A stretch of DNA of 50,691 nucleotides, from NCBI GenBank assembly GCA_027451825.1, contig DAIDHZ010000015.1, positions 1 to 50,691 of the forward strand. The letters run 5' to 3'. Shown piece by piece: positions 25,677-34,302 of the stretch (positions are counted from its first letter, which is position 1; every line of letters begins with the position of its first letter). This stretch comes from Chlamydiota bacterium (GTDB taxonomy: Bacteria > Chlamydiota > Chlamydiia > Chlamydiales > SM23-39). Below the pieces are notes generated by a model. That model ran no database searches, was not told where the DNA came from, and was given only the letters and a program-made list of their open reading frames with translations. The position numbers were made by a program, and so were the translations under genes.

Positions 25677-26581
25677 AAATCAGAGCCGAGGCTTAGATTA
25701 AATCCTTGGAGAATTAGATCATTGTTTTGTGATCCGGAAATATTCGTAAAAAATTGGCTTTGATTGAGCCAATCTTCTATTTCATAGCAGAGCTGGAGAG
25801 TCAGGTGGGCGCTGCAATCCCATTCGAGCCCCATAAAACTATGCAATACCAAAGCTCCATAGTTTCGAGGCGTTGTTTTGAGATTGATCACTGTCGATAA
25901 AGAGTCTTTGAATTGATCATGAATGGACCAGTGTCCCCAGAGATAACCCATTTCAAAAAAACCAAGGAGACTGAAGTGATGGTTGTGTATTTGCCCAAAA
26001 CACCACTTCCCATTGATTGCGCTTTTAGCTCCTGCTGTTTGAAATGTTTGTTTTAAATTTTCATATGCGGTGAATCCAGGAAGAGATGAAAGAATCCAAT
26101 GAGAGTGAATGGTTTGATCGATCCATCCTCCTTTGAATCCGATAGAGGGACGTAAAATAAGATGCGAGGTGACTGCAAACTTTCGCCCCAAATCCCAGTC
26201 AAACATGTTATAGCGGATGTTCATGTTTGCTTTTCCTTCTGAAAAAGGCTCTAAAAAAGAAAGCCGTGCAGCTAAAAAACCAGGTGTGATCGGTCCTTTT
26301 GCATGATCTGATGCTTTTGACTGAAACCAGCTGTAACTTGCTTGGGTATCCCACTGATCATGTTCCATTGTATATCCAATGCCCACTGAGAAGCCTGGAG
26401 CCCAATGAAAAACAAACGTTTGATAGGTGCTTTGAGAGACGTTTTGATCCCCTGTGCGGACATACGCCCAGTCCATCGTTTCACTGGGATACCAATAGAG
26501 TGCTTTTGCATATATTTCTATTGGTTTTGAGCCATAAAGATATCCGATGAGAAATAAAGAAAAGAGAATGATAAAATTCAT
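25673..26581 (-). CDS. Legionella-type (Lpg1974-like) outer membrane protein, copy 1
   Basis: 302 residues with signal peptide (MNFIILFSLFLIGYLYGS). Shared with the next two genes: LYWYPS..DWAYV at the start of the barrel, FHWAPGFSVGIGYTMEHDQWD near 57-77, NMFDWDLGRKFAVTSHLILRPSIGFKGGWIDQ near 125-157, MGYLWGHWSIHDQFKDS near 215, and the ending SLGSDF with terminal Phe. This is the pore-forming MOMP-like family known from Legionella and from Simkania/Waddlia-type chlamydiae. No Shine-Dalgarno sequence precedes the ATG; instead the edge of a palindromic element touches it. Confidence 0.8.
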   Translation of the reverse strand: MNFIILFSLFLIGYLYGSKPIEIYAKALYWYPSETMDWAYVRTGDQNVSQSTYQTFVFHWAPGFSVGIGYTMEHDQWDTQASYSWFQSKASDHAKGPITPGFLAARLSFLEPFSEGKANMNIRYNMFDWDLGRKFAVTSHLILRPSIGFKGGWIDQTIHSHWILSSLPGFTAYENLKQTFQTAGAKSAINGKWCFGQIHNHHFSLLGFFEMGYLWGHWSIHDQFKDSLSTVINLKTTPRNYGALVLHSFMGLEWDCSAHLTLQLCYEIEDWLNQSQFFTNISGSQNNDLILQGFNLSLGSDF

Positions 26582-26582
26582 A

Positions 26583-26747
26583 TAATACCAAATAGGATAA
26601 ATAACTTTGAATTTAAGCGCGCCAAAACGTCAAAAATCGACGATCGTAAATGGCATTGTATTGATTAATACTATGCCATTTACGATCGTCGATTTGTTGA
26701 CAGTTTTCGCGCAGCTTAAATCCAAAGTTATTTATCCTATTTGGTAT
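26583..26747. repeat. long palindromic element between two outer membrane genes
   Basis: About 165 bases. The left arm ACCAAATAGGATAAATAACT is repeated in inverted form at the right end, and the arms continue through GCGCGCCAAAACGTCAA/TTGACAGTTTTCGCGC to a central CGATCGTAAATGGCAT/ATGCCATTTACGATCG stem around a short loop. The right end is GGTATA, as in other elements here. It fills the whole space between copy 2 (stop at 26752) and the start of copy 1 (26581). Confidence 0.88.
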
Positions 26748-26751
26748 AATC

Positions 26752-27756
26752 CTAAAAATCGAATTGAGCATTGATTGTGATGCCTTGCAAAGTTAAATCA
26801 TGATGTAAACGTTGGATTTGGAAGGTGGCGATTCTGAGTTGATTGGTCCAAATTTGTGTTTCATATCCAATTTTTGCTAAAAAGTGAGACTTCCCTTGAT
26901 AGAGATCGACATTCCATCCGATTCCTAAAAAGCCGCGGAACATAAGAGCCCCTAATGCGTTATTTTCTGTTTTTACAGAATAAGATTGAGAAAGGGTGTT
27001 TTTGTAAACATCGCTGCAGGTCCAATTTCCCCACATTGTAGCGACTGCAAAATGGCTAAAAAGATCGAAAGCGCTTGATGTAAGTTGACAGAGCCGCCAT
27101 TGAGTATTAAGACCTCCCAAGGGGCCGATTCCCCAAAAATCATTCTTGAGTCTTTCTTTTGCCGAATTGTTGGTGGGAAAGAAAATATCTACAATGAGAT
27201 CGTAGTATTTTGCTTCGATGGATTGGTTGATCTCGCCTCCTTGAAGTCCTAAAAAAGGGCGTATCGATATATGCTTGCTCGCCCAGTAACTTTTTCCTAA
27301 TTCCCAATGAAACATGTTGAAAAGAAGACTCCATTGGACGCTCATACTTTGTGGAGACGAGACTTCTGTAAGTTGCGCTAAAAAGGCAGCGTCGAATTCT
27401 GCGCTGAGCGAAGTATTGGGTTGAGAAGGCTGGGCGTGTTTTGCATCTGTGCGAAACCAACTCCAATAAAAAGCTGTGTCCCATTGATCATGTTCTAAAT
27501 TGCGTCCTGCGCCGATCCGAAATCCATAATCCCATTGAAAATCAAATCCGGGAAGTTTTAAAGAAGTAGCATTTGACTGAACTGTCGTGATATCGGCCCA
27601 AATGGATGCCACTTCTTCTGAGGCAAACCATGTCAGAAAATCGGCAGAAATTGTCCATTTGTTCGGCGATTTTTCAGGATCCAGCAGTTCTGCATGGAGG
27701 GTGAATAAGAGGGTTTGTAAAAGGAGGATATTTTTAATAATCGAAGAGAAGCGCAA
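26752..27756 (-). CDS. Legionella-type (Lpg1974-like) outer membrane protein, copy 2
   Basis: 334 residues from a TTG at 27756, chosen because a strong AAGGAGGG lies 5-6 bases upstream and the resulting N-terminus (RFSSIIKNILLLQTLLFTLHAE) is a normal signal peptide. Upstream ATGs at 27783 and 27804 give a charged leader that makes less sense. Family blocks: LTWFASEEVASIWADI, FDFQWDYGFRIGAGRNLEHDQWD, NMFHWELGKSYWASKHISIRPFLGLQGGEINQ, MWGNWTCSDVYKNTLSQ, final FDF. It overlaps copy 3 by 23 bases, so the two are probably co-translated. Confidence 0.8.
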   Translation of the reverse strand: MRFSSIIKNILLLQTLLFTLHAELLDPEKSPNKWTISADFLTWFASEEVASIWADITTVQSNATSLKLPGFDFQWDYGFRIGAGRNLEHDQWDTAFYWSWFRTDAKHAQPSQPNTSLSAEFDAAFLAQLTEVSSPQSMSVQWSLLFNMFHWELGKSYWASKHISIRPFLGLQGGEINQSIEAKYYDLIVDIFFPTNNSAKERLKNDFWGIGPLGGLNTQWRLCQLTSSAFDLFSHFAVATMWGNWTCSDVYKNTLSQSYSVKTENNALGALMFRGFLGIGWNVDLYQGKSHFLAKIGYETQIWTNQLRIATFQIQRLHHDLTLQGITINAQFDF

Positions 27757-28771
27757 AAGTCCCTCCTTGTAATGTGAGTGCATTTGCAAATCTTCCTGCA
27801 ACAAATGAATAAAATTGTAATTGGTTTAACCAAAATTGCGTTTCATAGCCTAATTTCAAAGAAAGAGAAGATTGATTGGAGAAGCAGGTTTCCCAGCCGC
27901 AACCCAAGAAGGATCGGATCATCGAGGCTCCGTAGTTGAGAGGAGCAAAATCAATCACAGTTTTTTGTTGGATTGAGTTTTCAAAGATATCGCCAAATGA
28001 CCAATGTCCCCACATGATGGCTCCTGATAAATCGCTCAGAAGATAAAAAGATTGTTTTTGCTTAGTCAATAAAAGCCACTTTGTATGGACTCCGAATTGA
28101 GGGCCTATGCCCCAGAAATTGTTATTTAATTTCTCCGTGCCGACAGAATAATCAGGAGATCCGAGAAATTGAATGGCTGAAAGATCAGGATTGTACCATT
28201 TTGTGTGGATTGCTTGATGAATCCATCCTCCTTTCGCGCCGAAAAAAGGACGAAGAGTGAGTGATTCGCTGATCAAGAAAAGACGAGCCAGCTCGCAATC
28301 AAACATATGGAAACGGATGCTCCAATCAATGCTTGCTTTTTGATAAGGAGGTCCATTGATCCCTGATCCTTGCTCATTATCGATATAAAAATTGCCCAAA
28401 AACGTAGAAAGAACACTGCCGGGTAGGCTCGAGACTGAGTCTTTCCCAAGGGTATAGAACCAGGTGTAATAGGTTTGTATATCCCACTCAGGTTGTTTGT
28501 ATCCAATACCCACTTTAAACCCGGGATCCCAGTTAAATGGGATCGATTTCAAGATGTTAGAAGATGCAGAGCCATGGGTAGTGATCACTTCAGCCCAGCA
28601 ATCGGCTCCCGCTTCTTTTGCAGTCCAAAAGATGAAAGAAGCAAAAACATCAAAATTTTTGGAGTCGACAGATCCGTTGAGTTCATTCCTAGAGGTCATC
28701 GGCTCTAAAGAAAATAGGCAAGCGCAAAGAGACAAGAGGAAGAGAAGAGAACATCTCATCGTTATTTTCAT
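27734..28771 (-). CDS. Legionella-type (Lpg1974-like) outer membrane protein, copy 3
   Basis: 345 residues with signal peptide (MKITMRCSLLFLLSLCACLFS). Blocks common to the cluster: FIFWTAKEAGADCWAEVITT, PFNWDPGFKVGIGYKQPEWDI, HMFDCELARLFLISESLTLRPFFGAKGGWIHQ, MWGHWSFGDIFENSIQQ and the ending ALLFDY. First gene of the three, with a 38-base gap from rmlA upstream, which may share its transcript. These proteins likely serve as the major porins in place of, or next to, a classical chlamydial MOMP. Confidence 0.8.
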   Translation of the reverse strand: MKITMRCSLLFLLSLCACLFSLEPMTSRNELNGSVDSKNFDVFASFIFWTAKEAGADCWAEVITTHGSASSNILKSIPFNWDPGFKVGIGYKQPEWDIQTYYTWFYTLGKDSVSSLPGSVLSTFLGNFYIDNEQGSGINGPPYQKASIDWSIRFHMFDCELARLFLISESLTLRPFFGAKGGWIHQAIHTKWYNPDLSAIQFLGSPDYSVGTEKLNNNFWGIGPQFGVHTKWLLLTKQKQSFYLLSDLSGAIMWGHWSFGDIFENSIQQKTVIDFAPLNYGASMIRSFLGCGWETCFSNQSSLSLKLGYETQFWLNQLQFYSFVAGRFANALTLQGGTFALLFDY

Positions 28772-28809
28772 TTTTAAAGAAGTAACTTAACGAGATTTGA
28801 GAAATTTTT

Positions 28810-29673
28810 CTAGATTTTTGTAGTGGAGAGGTATTCTCCATACTCGTTATGAGCGTATTTTTGAATGAGCTTTTGGAATTGAGCTTGATCGATGAATCTT
28901 TTTTGATAGGCGATCTCTTCGATGCAAGCAACTTTAATCCCTTGTCTTTCTTGGATGGTTTGCACAAAAGAAGAGGCTTGTTGTAAAGAGGCGAAAGTCC
29001 CTGTGTCAAGCCAGGCATTGCCTTGGCCTAAAAGTCTCACTTTGAGTTCTTTTTTTTCTAAAAGAGTTTGGTTGATATCGGTGATTTCAAGCTCTTTTCG
29101 TTTCGAAGGTTTTAAGGATTTTGCAATGTCAACAACTTCGGGGCCATAAAAGTAAAGACCCGGGACTGCGTAAGAAGATTTGGGCTCTTTTGGTTTTTCT
29201 TCAATGGAGATCGCTCTCATGTGTTCATCGAATTCGACAACGCCGTAGCGATTTGGATCTTTCACTCGATACCCAAAGATCAGTCCTCCTTTTTGAAGAG
29301 AAGTCCCTTCTTGAAGAAGAAATGGAAGATCTTGTCCATAGAAGATGTTATCTCCTAAAATCAAAGAGACGGGTTCATGATTGATGAATGATTCTCCAAT
29401 GATGAATGCAGTCGCTAAGCCATTGGGTGTTTCTTGAACGGCGTATGAAATTTTCAGTCCTAAAGAAGATCCATCTTGAAAGAGTCTTTCAAAACGGGGA
29501 ACATCATCGGGAGTTGAGATGATTAAAATTTCTTTGATCCCTGCCATCATCAGAATGGATAATGGATAATAGATCATCGGCTTATCATAGATGGGAAGAA
29601 GCTGTTTGCAGAGAGCTAAAGTTGCAGGGTAGAGCCTTGTTCCATGACCTCCTGCGAGAATGATTCCTTTCAT
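28810..29673 (-). CDS. rmlA: glucose-1-phosphate thymidylyltransferase
   Basis: 287 residues, normal for RmlA. It makes dTDP-glucose from glucose-1-phosphate and dTTP. The nucleotidyltransferase signature [17 protein letters not shown] begins at residue 2; [30 protein letters not shown] and the [19 protein letters not shown] block follow, then [15 protein letters not shown]. The partners rmlB, rmlC and rmlD are not in this window. Its ATG overlaps the surE stop by 4 bases. Confidence 0.93.
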   Translation of the reverse strand: MKGIILAGGHGTRLYPATLALCKQLLPIYDKPMIYYPLSILMMAGIKEILIISTPDDVPRFERLFQDGSSLGLKISYAVQETPNGLATAFIIGESFINHEPVSLILGDNIFYGQDLPFLLQEGTSLQKGGLIFGYRVKDPNRYGVVEFDEHMRAISIEEKPKEPKSSYAVPGLYFYGPEVVDIAKSLKPSKRKELEITDINQTLLEKKELKVRLLGQGNAWLDTGTFASLQQASSFVQTIQERQGIKVACIEEIAYQKRFIDQAQFQKLIQKYAHNEYGEYLSTTKI

Positions 29674-30470
29674 AGAAACGGGGAGGGTTCAGAAGAAGTC
29701 TCGAAAAGATTTTCGATGGTGTTCTTCATGGTTGTTAAGGAATGAAAATCTGTCAGTTGACTTACATGGATAGGAACTGCGGTGATGTAGCCTTTTTCTA
29801 AAAGAGCGACATCGCTTTCGGGATCTTCTTCTATTGATGACCACTTCCCTCCGAGCCAATAGTAGGGAATTCCTTCAGGGTGAAGTCTTTTTTCAGGATC
29901 TTCCATCCAGTAATTTTGCCCTTGTTTGGTCATTTTTAAACCTTTGATTTCAATGGCACTGGAAGGAAAATTGACATTTAAAAAAGTGCCTTGAGGAAGT
30001 GGATTTTTTAAAAAATATTGCACCAAGGTGGAGATGTATTTTTGTATACGCGGCGCTGGGGAAAAGGTGAAATCACAAGATGAAAATGCGATGCCTGGGA
30101 TATTTTTTAAAACTCCTTCAATAACGCCTCCAATTGTGCCGCTATAGAGTACGGTTCTTCCTGCGTTGGAGCCTTTGTTGATTCCTGAGAGGATCATATC
30201 CGGTTTTTTTGAGATTAAGAAATGGGATGCCATTTTGACACAATCTGCCGGGGTTCCGGAGACACTCCAGGCAGGTGTTGCATCTTGCCATGATATAGAT
30301 TCGATGCGAAGAGGTTTTGTCCATGTGATGGAAAGTCCTGCTCCTGATTTTTCTGAATGAGGCGCAACAATAGCGCAATCTGCAAAAGGGCATACGGCTT
30401 GCCAGAGGCTATGTAATCCGGGTGCTGAGATGCCATCGTCATTAGTGATAAGAATGAAGGGGCGTTTCAT
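29670..30470 (-). CDS. surE: 5'/3'-nucleotidase SurE
   Basis: 266 residues. The N-terminal [18 protein letters not shown] carries the metal-binding Asp pair; [16 protein letters not shown] (Ser), [12 protein letters not shown] and the [24 protein letters not shown] block are SurE hallmarks. It dephosphorylates nucleoside monophosphates and is a stationary-phase survival factor in E. coli. Overlaps putP upstream and rmlA downstream by 4 bases each. Confidence 0.94.
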   Translation of the reverse strand: MKRPFILITNDDGISAPGLHSLWQAVCPFADCAIVAPHSEKSGAGLSITWTKPLRIESISWQDATPAWSVSGTPADCVKMASHFLISKKPDMILSGINKGSNAGRTVLYSGTIGGVIEGVLKNIPGIAFSSCDFTFSPAPRIQKYISTLVQYFLKNPLPQGTFLNVNFPSSAIEIKGLKMTKQGQNYWMEDPEKRLHPEGIPYYWLGGKWSSIEEDPESDVALLEKGYITAVPIHVSQLTDFHSLTTMKNTIENLFETSSEPSPFL

Positions 30471-31888
30471 AGCTTTACTTTTTTCCTAGTGATGAATGAG
30501 ACAATTTCTATGGATAGATAGCTTAAAATAAATCCGATGATGAGAGAGGGAATATCTAAACCAAAAAGTTGATTATAGTAAGGCCAAATGGCTGCGGTTA
30601 ACCCTCCCACCAAAATGCCGGCAAAGGCTCCGTGTTTGTTAATGGAGGGGCGGTAAAGAGACGCTAAAACAAGAGGGCCAAAAGAAGCTCCGAGTCCGGA
30701 CCATGAATAGAAAACGAGCTGATAGAGTGAAGAGATTTTGAAAAAGGCGATGATGAAAGCAAGGATTGCGATGAGAATGACAGAAGATCTGGAGACCCAA
30801 AGAAGTTCTTTTGACGTTGCATAGCGTCGGATGAGTCGTTTATAAAAATCTTCGGACAAGTTGGATGCCACCACCAAAATTTGAGCTGCCATGACGTTGG
30901 TTGTTGCGGCTAAAATAGCGCATAATACTAAAACAGCAAAGAAAGGGGCTAATGCTGTTTTTACGATATCTAAAACGACATGTTCCGGATGATGGGTTTG
31001 AGGGAACATAAAGATGCCGATCAGACCAATGAAGGTTGCAGAAAGAAGCGCAATCGTTTGCCAGCTGATTCCTAAATATTTGGCTTTATACATATCGTCC
31101 ACCTTTTGAATCCCCATGAATTTGGTGAGAATGTGAGGTTGTCCAAAGTAGCCAAGGCCCCATCCAAGAGCAATCATGATGTTGGCCATGATCGCAGTGA
31201 ATGTAAATTCAGGAATTAAAGAGGTGGATAGATTTTGGTTTCGAATGGCATCCATGATGGAAGACATGCCGCCTGTTTTTGCAATGAGAATGGTAGGTAC
31301 GGAAACGATGACAAGAAGAAGAAAAATGCCTTGAAATAAATCAATCCACGCAACCGTTCGATATCCTCCTAAAAACACATAGATGACGACGATGAGTAAT
31401 CCGATGAAAATGCCTAAAGTGTAGGAAAGGCCAAAGAGAGAATCGACAAGAATTCCAAGGCCTACAAGTCCGGAAGAGATGTAAAAGGTAAAAAAGAGAA
31501 CGGACATGATGGCAGAAATCAGACGGAGCTTTCCAGAAGTATCTTTGAATCGATTTTCAAAATAAGCGCTGAGAGTAAGACTTTTGGTTTGTTCAGTGAT
31601 CGTGCGTAATTTGGGAGCGATGAAATGCCAATTTAAAAACATGCATCCCACAAGACCAATGGCAGCCCAAGCGCCCTCAACTCCGGTTGTGAAAATGAGT
31701 GCAGGATAGCCGATAAAGAGCCAGCTGCTCATATCGCTTGCGTGAGCAGATAATGCGGTCAGCCAAAAATTTAACGATCTGCCGCCGATGATGTAGTCAG
31801 CTTCTGATTTTTGTTTTCGATACGAGATTAAAGAAATCAAAAGAAGACAGAAAAAATAGAGGAAAAACGCCTTCAGTTCTAAACTCAT
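30467..31888 (-). CDS. putP: sodium:proline symporter (SSS family)
   Basis: 473 residues with about 12-13 membrane segments in the LeuT fold. Typical PutP features: SEADYIIGGRSLNFWLTALSAHASDMSSWLFIGYPALIF near 28-66, the GGYRTVAWIDLFQG block near 174-188, GWGLGYFGQPHILTKFMGI near 243, and SWSGLGASFGPLVLASLY near 394-411. It would import proline (or another small solute) with Na+ across the inner membrane, sensible for a host-dependent bacterium. It lies 10 bases after the ttcA-like gene and overlaps surE. Confidence 0.9.
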   Translation of the reverse strand: MSLELKAFFLYFFCLLLISLISYRKQKSEADYIIGGRSLNFWLTALSAHASDMSSWLFIGYPALIFTTGVEGAWAAIGLVGCMFLNWHFIAPKLRTITEQTKSLTLSAYFENRFKDTSGKLRLISAIMSVLFFTFYISSGLVGLGILVDSLFGLSYTLGIFIGLLIVVIYVFLGGYRTVAWIDLFQGIFLLLVIVSVPTILIAKTGGMSSIMDAIRNQNLSTSLIPEFTFTAIMANIMIALGWGLGYFGQPHILTKFMGIQKVDDMYKAKYLGISWQTIALLSATFIGLIGIFMFPQTHHPEHVVLDIVKTALAPFFAVLVLCAILAATTNVMAAQILVVASNLSEDFYKRLIRRYATSKELLWVSRSSVILIAILAFIIAFFKISSLYQLVFYSWSGLGASFGPLVLASLYRPSINKHGAFAGILVGGLTAAIWPYYNQLFGLDIPSLIIGFILSYLSIEIVSFITRKKVKL

Positions 31889-31898
31889 AAGCGATCAA

Positions 31899-32648
31899 TT
31901 ATGGATGGATTGCTTTTTCAGATCCATATAAAAGTCCGGCTTTCGCCAAATTGCCCCTCGCGTGCGGAAAGTGGGTTTCGATTTCTTTGAGCAACCCTTC
32001 CGTGATTTTTCTTTTTGAGTTTTGTCCTACCGGACACTGACAGGTAATTCTTGTAAATCCATATTGCTTGGCAAATTCTTTCAAGTCATTTTCAGAGATG
32101 TAAATCAAAGGCCTGATGATCGTGACTCCATATTCTCTCATCGGGACTTTAGGAAGGTTGGCTGCAAATTCTGCCTTGTGAAATAGATTCAACAAAAGAG
32201 TTTGCACGCTGTCATCTCTATGATGGCCGAAAGCAATTGTGGTGGCTCCCACTTCTTTAGCTGCATCGAAAATGAGTTTTCGTCGTTCTCGAGAGCAGCG
32301 ATAGCACTCTAGAGTCTCTCTTTTTTGGGTCGATTCTCTTTCAATGAATTCTACATTGAGCTCTTTGCAGATCGACTTTAAAAATTTTTCTCCAATGCCG
32401 GCTCCACAAGAAAATTCTCCTCCGACATGAATGGCAAAAAGATCGAACAAAGGAAATCCTCTCCCTCTTAGGGCGTGGAGTAAAAAAAGAAGGCTTAAGC
32501 TGTCTTTCCCTCCGCTTAAAGCGATGGCGATTTTTTTTGTTTCTTTATCGATTAAAGAAAAATCAAAAATGGCCTTTCTGAGACAGCTTTCGAGTTCTTT
32601 TCCTAAAGCTGTCCAAGGAGGTTTAGCGATTGGTACAAATAGATCCAT
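31899..32648 (-). CDS. ttcA: TtcA-family tRNA thiolation PP-loop ATPase
   Basis: 249 residues from the ATG at 32648 (MDLFVPIAKPPW); an upstream ATG at 32699 is possible but the broken copy at 34522 also starts at this Met. The PP-loop IALSGGKDSLSLLFLLHALRG adenylates the target base. CYRC (Cys-x2-Cys) near 129-132 and the later CQCP are the expected iron-sulfur or sulfur-carrying cysteines. Then the FGHHRDDSVQTLLLNLFHKAE block near 159-179. Probable product: 2-thiocytidine at tRNA position 32; other TtcA/TilS-like roles cannot be excluded. Heads the operon with putP, surE and rmlA. Confidence 0.8.
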   Translation of the reverse strand: MDLFVPIAKPPWTALGKELESCLRKAIFDFSLIDKETKKIAIALSGGKDSLSLLFLLHALRGRGFPLFDLFAIHVGGEFSCGAGIGEKFLKSICKELNVEFIERESTQKRETLECYRCSRERRKLIFDAAKEVGATTIAFGHHRDDSVQTLLLNLFHKAEFAANLPKVPMREYGVTIIRPLIYISENDLKEFAKQYGFTRITCQCPVGQNSKRKITEGLLKEIETHFPHARGNLAKAGLLYGSEKAIHP

Positions 32649-32750
32649 GAGGTGCGCTATTTTACCCGTTTCTTTTGAAGCCTGCAAGAATAAGCACAAT
32701 ATGAGCTATTTTTTAGGGAATTTCTTGATTTTTACTTGTTGCTCTATTTA

Positions 32751-32844
32751 GGGGTTGTCCAATAATAAATTTTAGAGCTGTATAGGAGAAAACCTGAACC
32801 GTTTTTCTCCTATACAGCTCTAAAATTTATTATTGGATGACCCC
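32751..32844. mobile_element. 94-bp palindromic non-autonomous element with TTA duplication
   Basis: GGGGTTGTCCAATAATAAAT at the left is repeated in inverted form at the right (ATTTATTATTGGATGACCCC), and the arms pair further through TTTTAGAGCTGTATAGGAGAAAA. The element is flanked by TTA on both sides (32748-32750 and 32845-32847), a 3-base target duplication as made by some IS5-group transposases. The right TTA is also the stop codon (minus strand) of the next gene. A single end of the same element is found at 1987. Confidence 0.88.
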
Positions 32845-34080
32845 TTACTGCCGGTTTTTTAAAAAGCTGGACATTTTTGCGGATTTCGATCTGTAATAAT
32901 ATTGATTAGAACGACAAAAACGAGGTATTCGGAAGTCCACCTGCACCTGTAGGGCTTTAAATAGCAAGAAAGAACTTGCCCCCAGTGTACTTAAGGTTCC
33001 TACTCTGCATAAAAATTCTGATAGCTTCATTTTTTGAAGACGTTGATATACGATAGGAAAAGAGGCTGCAATACCTACCGATGCTAGCCATGTACTTAGA
33101 AAAGCTGTTATCGTTAGGGTTATTGCTAGTGGTTCTTCTATAAATCTAGCTAAATTTTCAAAAGTTGATTCTTTACGCTTGTAACTTTGTAAGTGTTCCT
33201 GAAAGATTGTGTCAATTTTAGATTCTAAAGTTTCGTTGTTTTCTTGAGATGGTGCGATGACACAAAAACGATGGCTTTGACACATTTCTATATTAGGATG
33301 TGGCTGGTTTATAGAGCTTTTTATCAGATGGAGCTCATCTAATTCATCAGGAGAAAATGACTCTCCCGGAGTTCTGTGTTTTAAGTAAGGTTTAATGAAG
33401 GACGTGAAATTAGGAGGTATTTGAAATAGAACTTCAAATCTTTCGCTGTTTGGATTTGTGTGATCGAATCTATGCGCTGCTTGCATGGCTTGATCAAGGA
33501 GAAGAGCTTTCCTGAATAAATGGAAGTATAAATGAGGCAAATCATTTGGACTTGACCCTAGCAGTTCTTTTATTTTTTCTTTTGAACTGGGAGGTATTTG
33601 ATCCCATGAAGTGGATAGATTGGGTATTGCCTTTATTAGGATGATGATTTCAAATAATGCAGAAATTTGATCTTGATTGTATGTTTTAACGAGTTCTCTG
33701 ATTTTTTTTAGTAAGCGATTTTTTTTAGAGGATGATAAGTTTTTCAAAAGTGGAAAATAATGATCTCGGATGCGTGCAATATTGTTATTTGTAGTGAGGG
33801 CAAATTCTTGCGTTTTTTGATCGAATTCTTCGGAAGTGAATGGCTGCAATGGATAGAGAATTTTGAGAAGCTCTGTTTGGATATGTCGGTTCATGTATTC
33901 AATGAAAGGTGAATCAGAAGAGCGGTGTATTTCACGAAATAAAGACAGAGCTCCTGTATCATCCACCGGAAGAAAATCAACAATATTTCGAAAAACGCCA
34001 TAACAGTTAAGGCAGCTGTTGAGAGTGTCTTTTTGTTGTCCTTGTGGAGGGTTATTTGTTCTAATAATGCTTATTGTCAT
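32845..34080 (-). CDS. hypothetical protein with C-terminal membrane hairpin
   Basis: 411 residues, no family recognised. Residues 24-55 (YGVFRNIVDFLPVDDTGALS) look loosely like an F-box start (hydrophobic I..FLP..D), which is weak evidence. The middle is helical and charged. Near the C-terminus two hydrophobic segments close together (about 316-340 and 355-374) form a hairpin, similar to the two-lobed segment of Inc proteins, followed by a basic tail of about 35 residues. The stop codon is part of the TTA duplicated by the 94-bp element, so the original C-terminus may have been different. The AT-rich base use and the surrounding debris suggest accessory DNA. Confidence 0.5.
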   Translation of the reverse strand: MTISIIRTNNPPQGQQKDTLNSCLNCYGVFRNIVDFLPVDDTGALSLFREIHRSSDSPFIEYMNRHIQTELLKILYPLQPFTSEEFDQKTQEFALTTNNNIARIRDHYFPLLKNLSSSKKNRLLKKIRELVKTYNQDQISALFEIIILIKAIPNLSTSWDQIPPSSKEKIKELLGSSPNDLPHLYFHLFRKALLLDQAMQAAHRFDHTNPNSERFEVLFQIPPNFTSFIKPYLKHRTPGESFSPDELDELHLIKSSINQPHPNIEMCQSHRFCVIAPSQENNETLESKIDTIFQEHLQSYKRKESTFENLARFIEEPLAITLTITAFLSTWLASVGIAASFPIVYQRLQKMKLSEFLCRVGTLSTLGASSFLLFKALQVQVDFRIPRFCRSNQYYYRSKSAKMSSFLKNRQ

Positions 34081-34162
34081 ATAATTAATATTATTTGTTT
34101 TTATTATACTAAACTTTCTAATTGTATTAAATTAAAATGTAAAGTTTTATTAAAATTTTGTT

Positions 34163-34206
34163 GAAATGTCCCCTTTCCGTTAAGTAGAAATGTCCCCTTT
34201 TTGGTA
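34163..34206. repeat. double TGTCCCCTTT motif, IS-end-like
   Basis: GAAATGTCCCCTTT occurs twice, 23 bases apart (34163 and 34186). Such repeated TGTCCCC motifs are commonly found at ends of ISNCY-type insertion sequences. The transposase stub at 34243 starts just downstream. Confidence 0.5.
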
Positions 34207-34242
34207 ATCAGAAGTTGTTGATTATCAATGAGTAGTGACGCA

Positions 34243-34302
34243 ATGGAAAGGCGTATCTATATGAGCGATAAGGAATTAGATAGAGTTCAAATTTTAAAGG
34301 AC
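34243..34302 (+). pseudogene. N-terminal stub of an ISNCY-type transposase
   Basis: Starting at ATG 34243, the reading MERRIYMSDKELDRVQILKD fits the N-terminus of ISNCY-family transposases (MSxxELxRxxxLxxx before the helix-turn-helix). After about 20 residues homology stops and the frame runs into antisense sequence of the next fragment. Only the 5' end of the insertion sequence remains. Confidence 0.55.
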
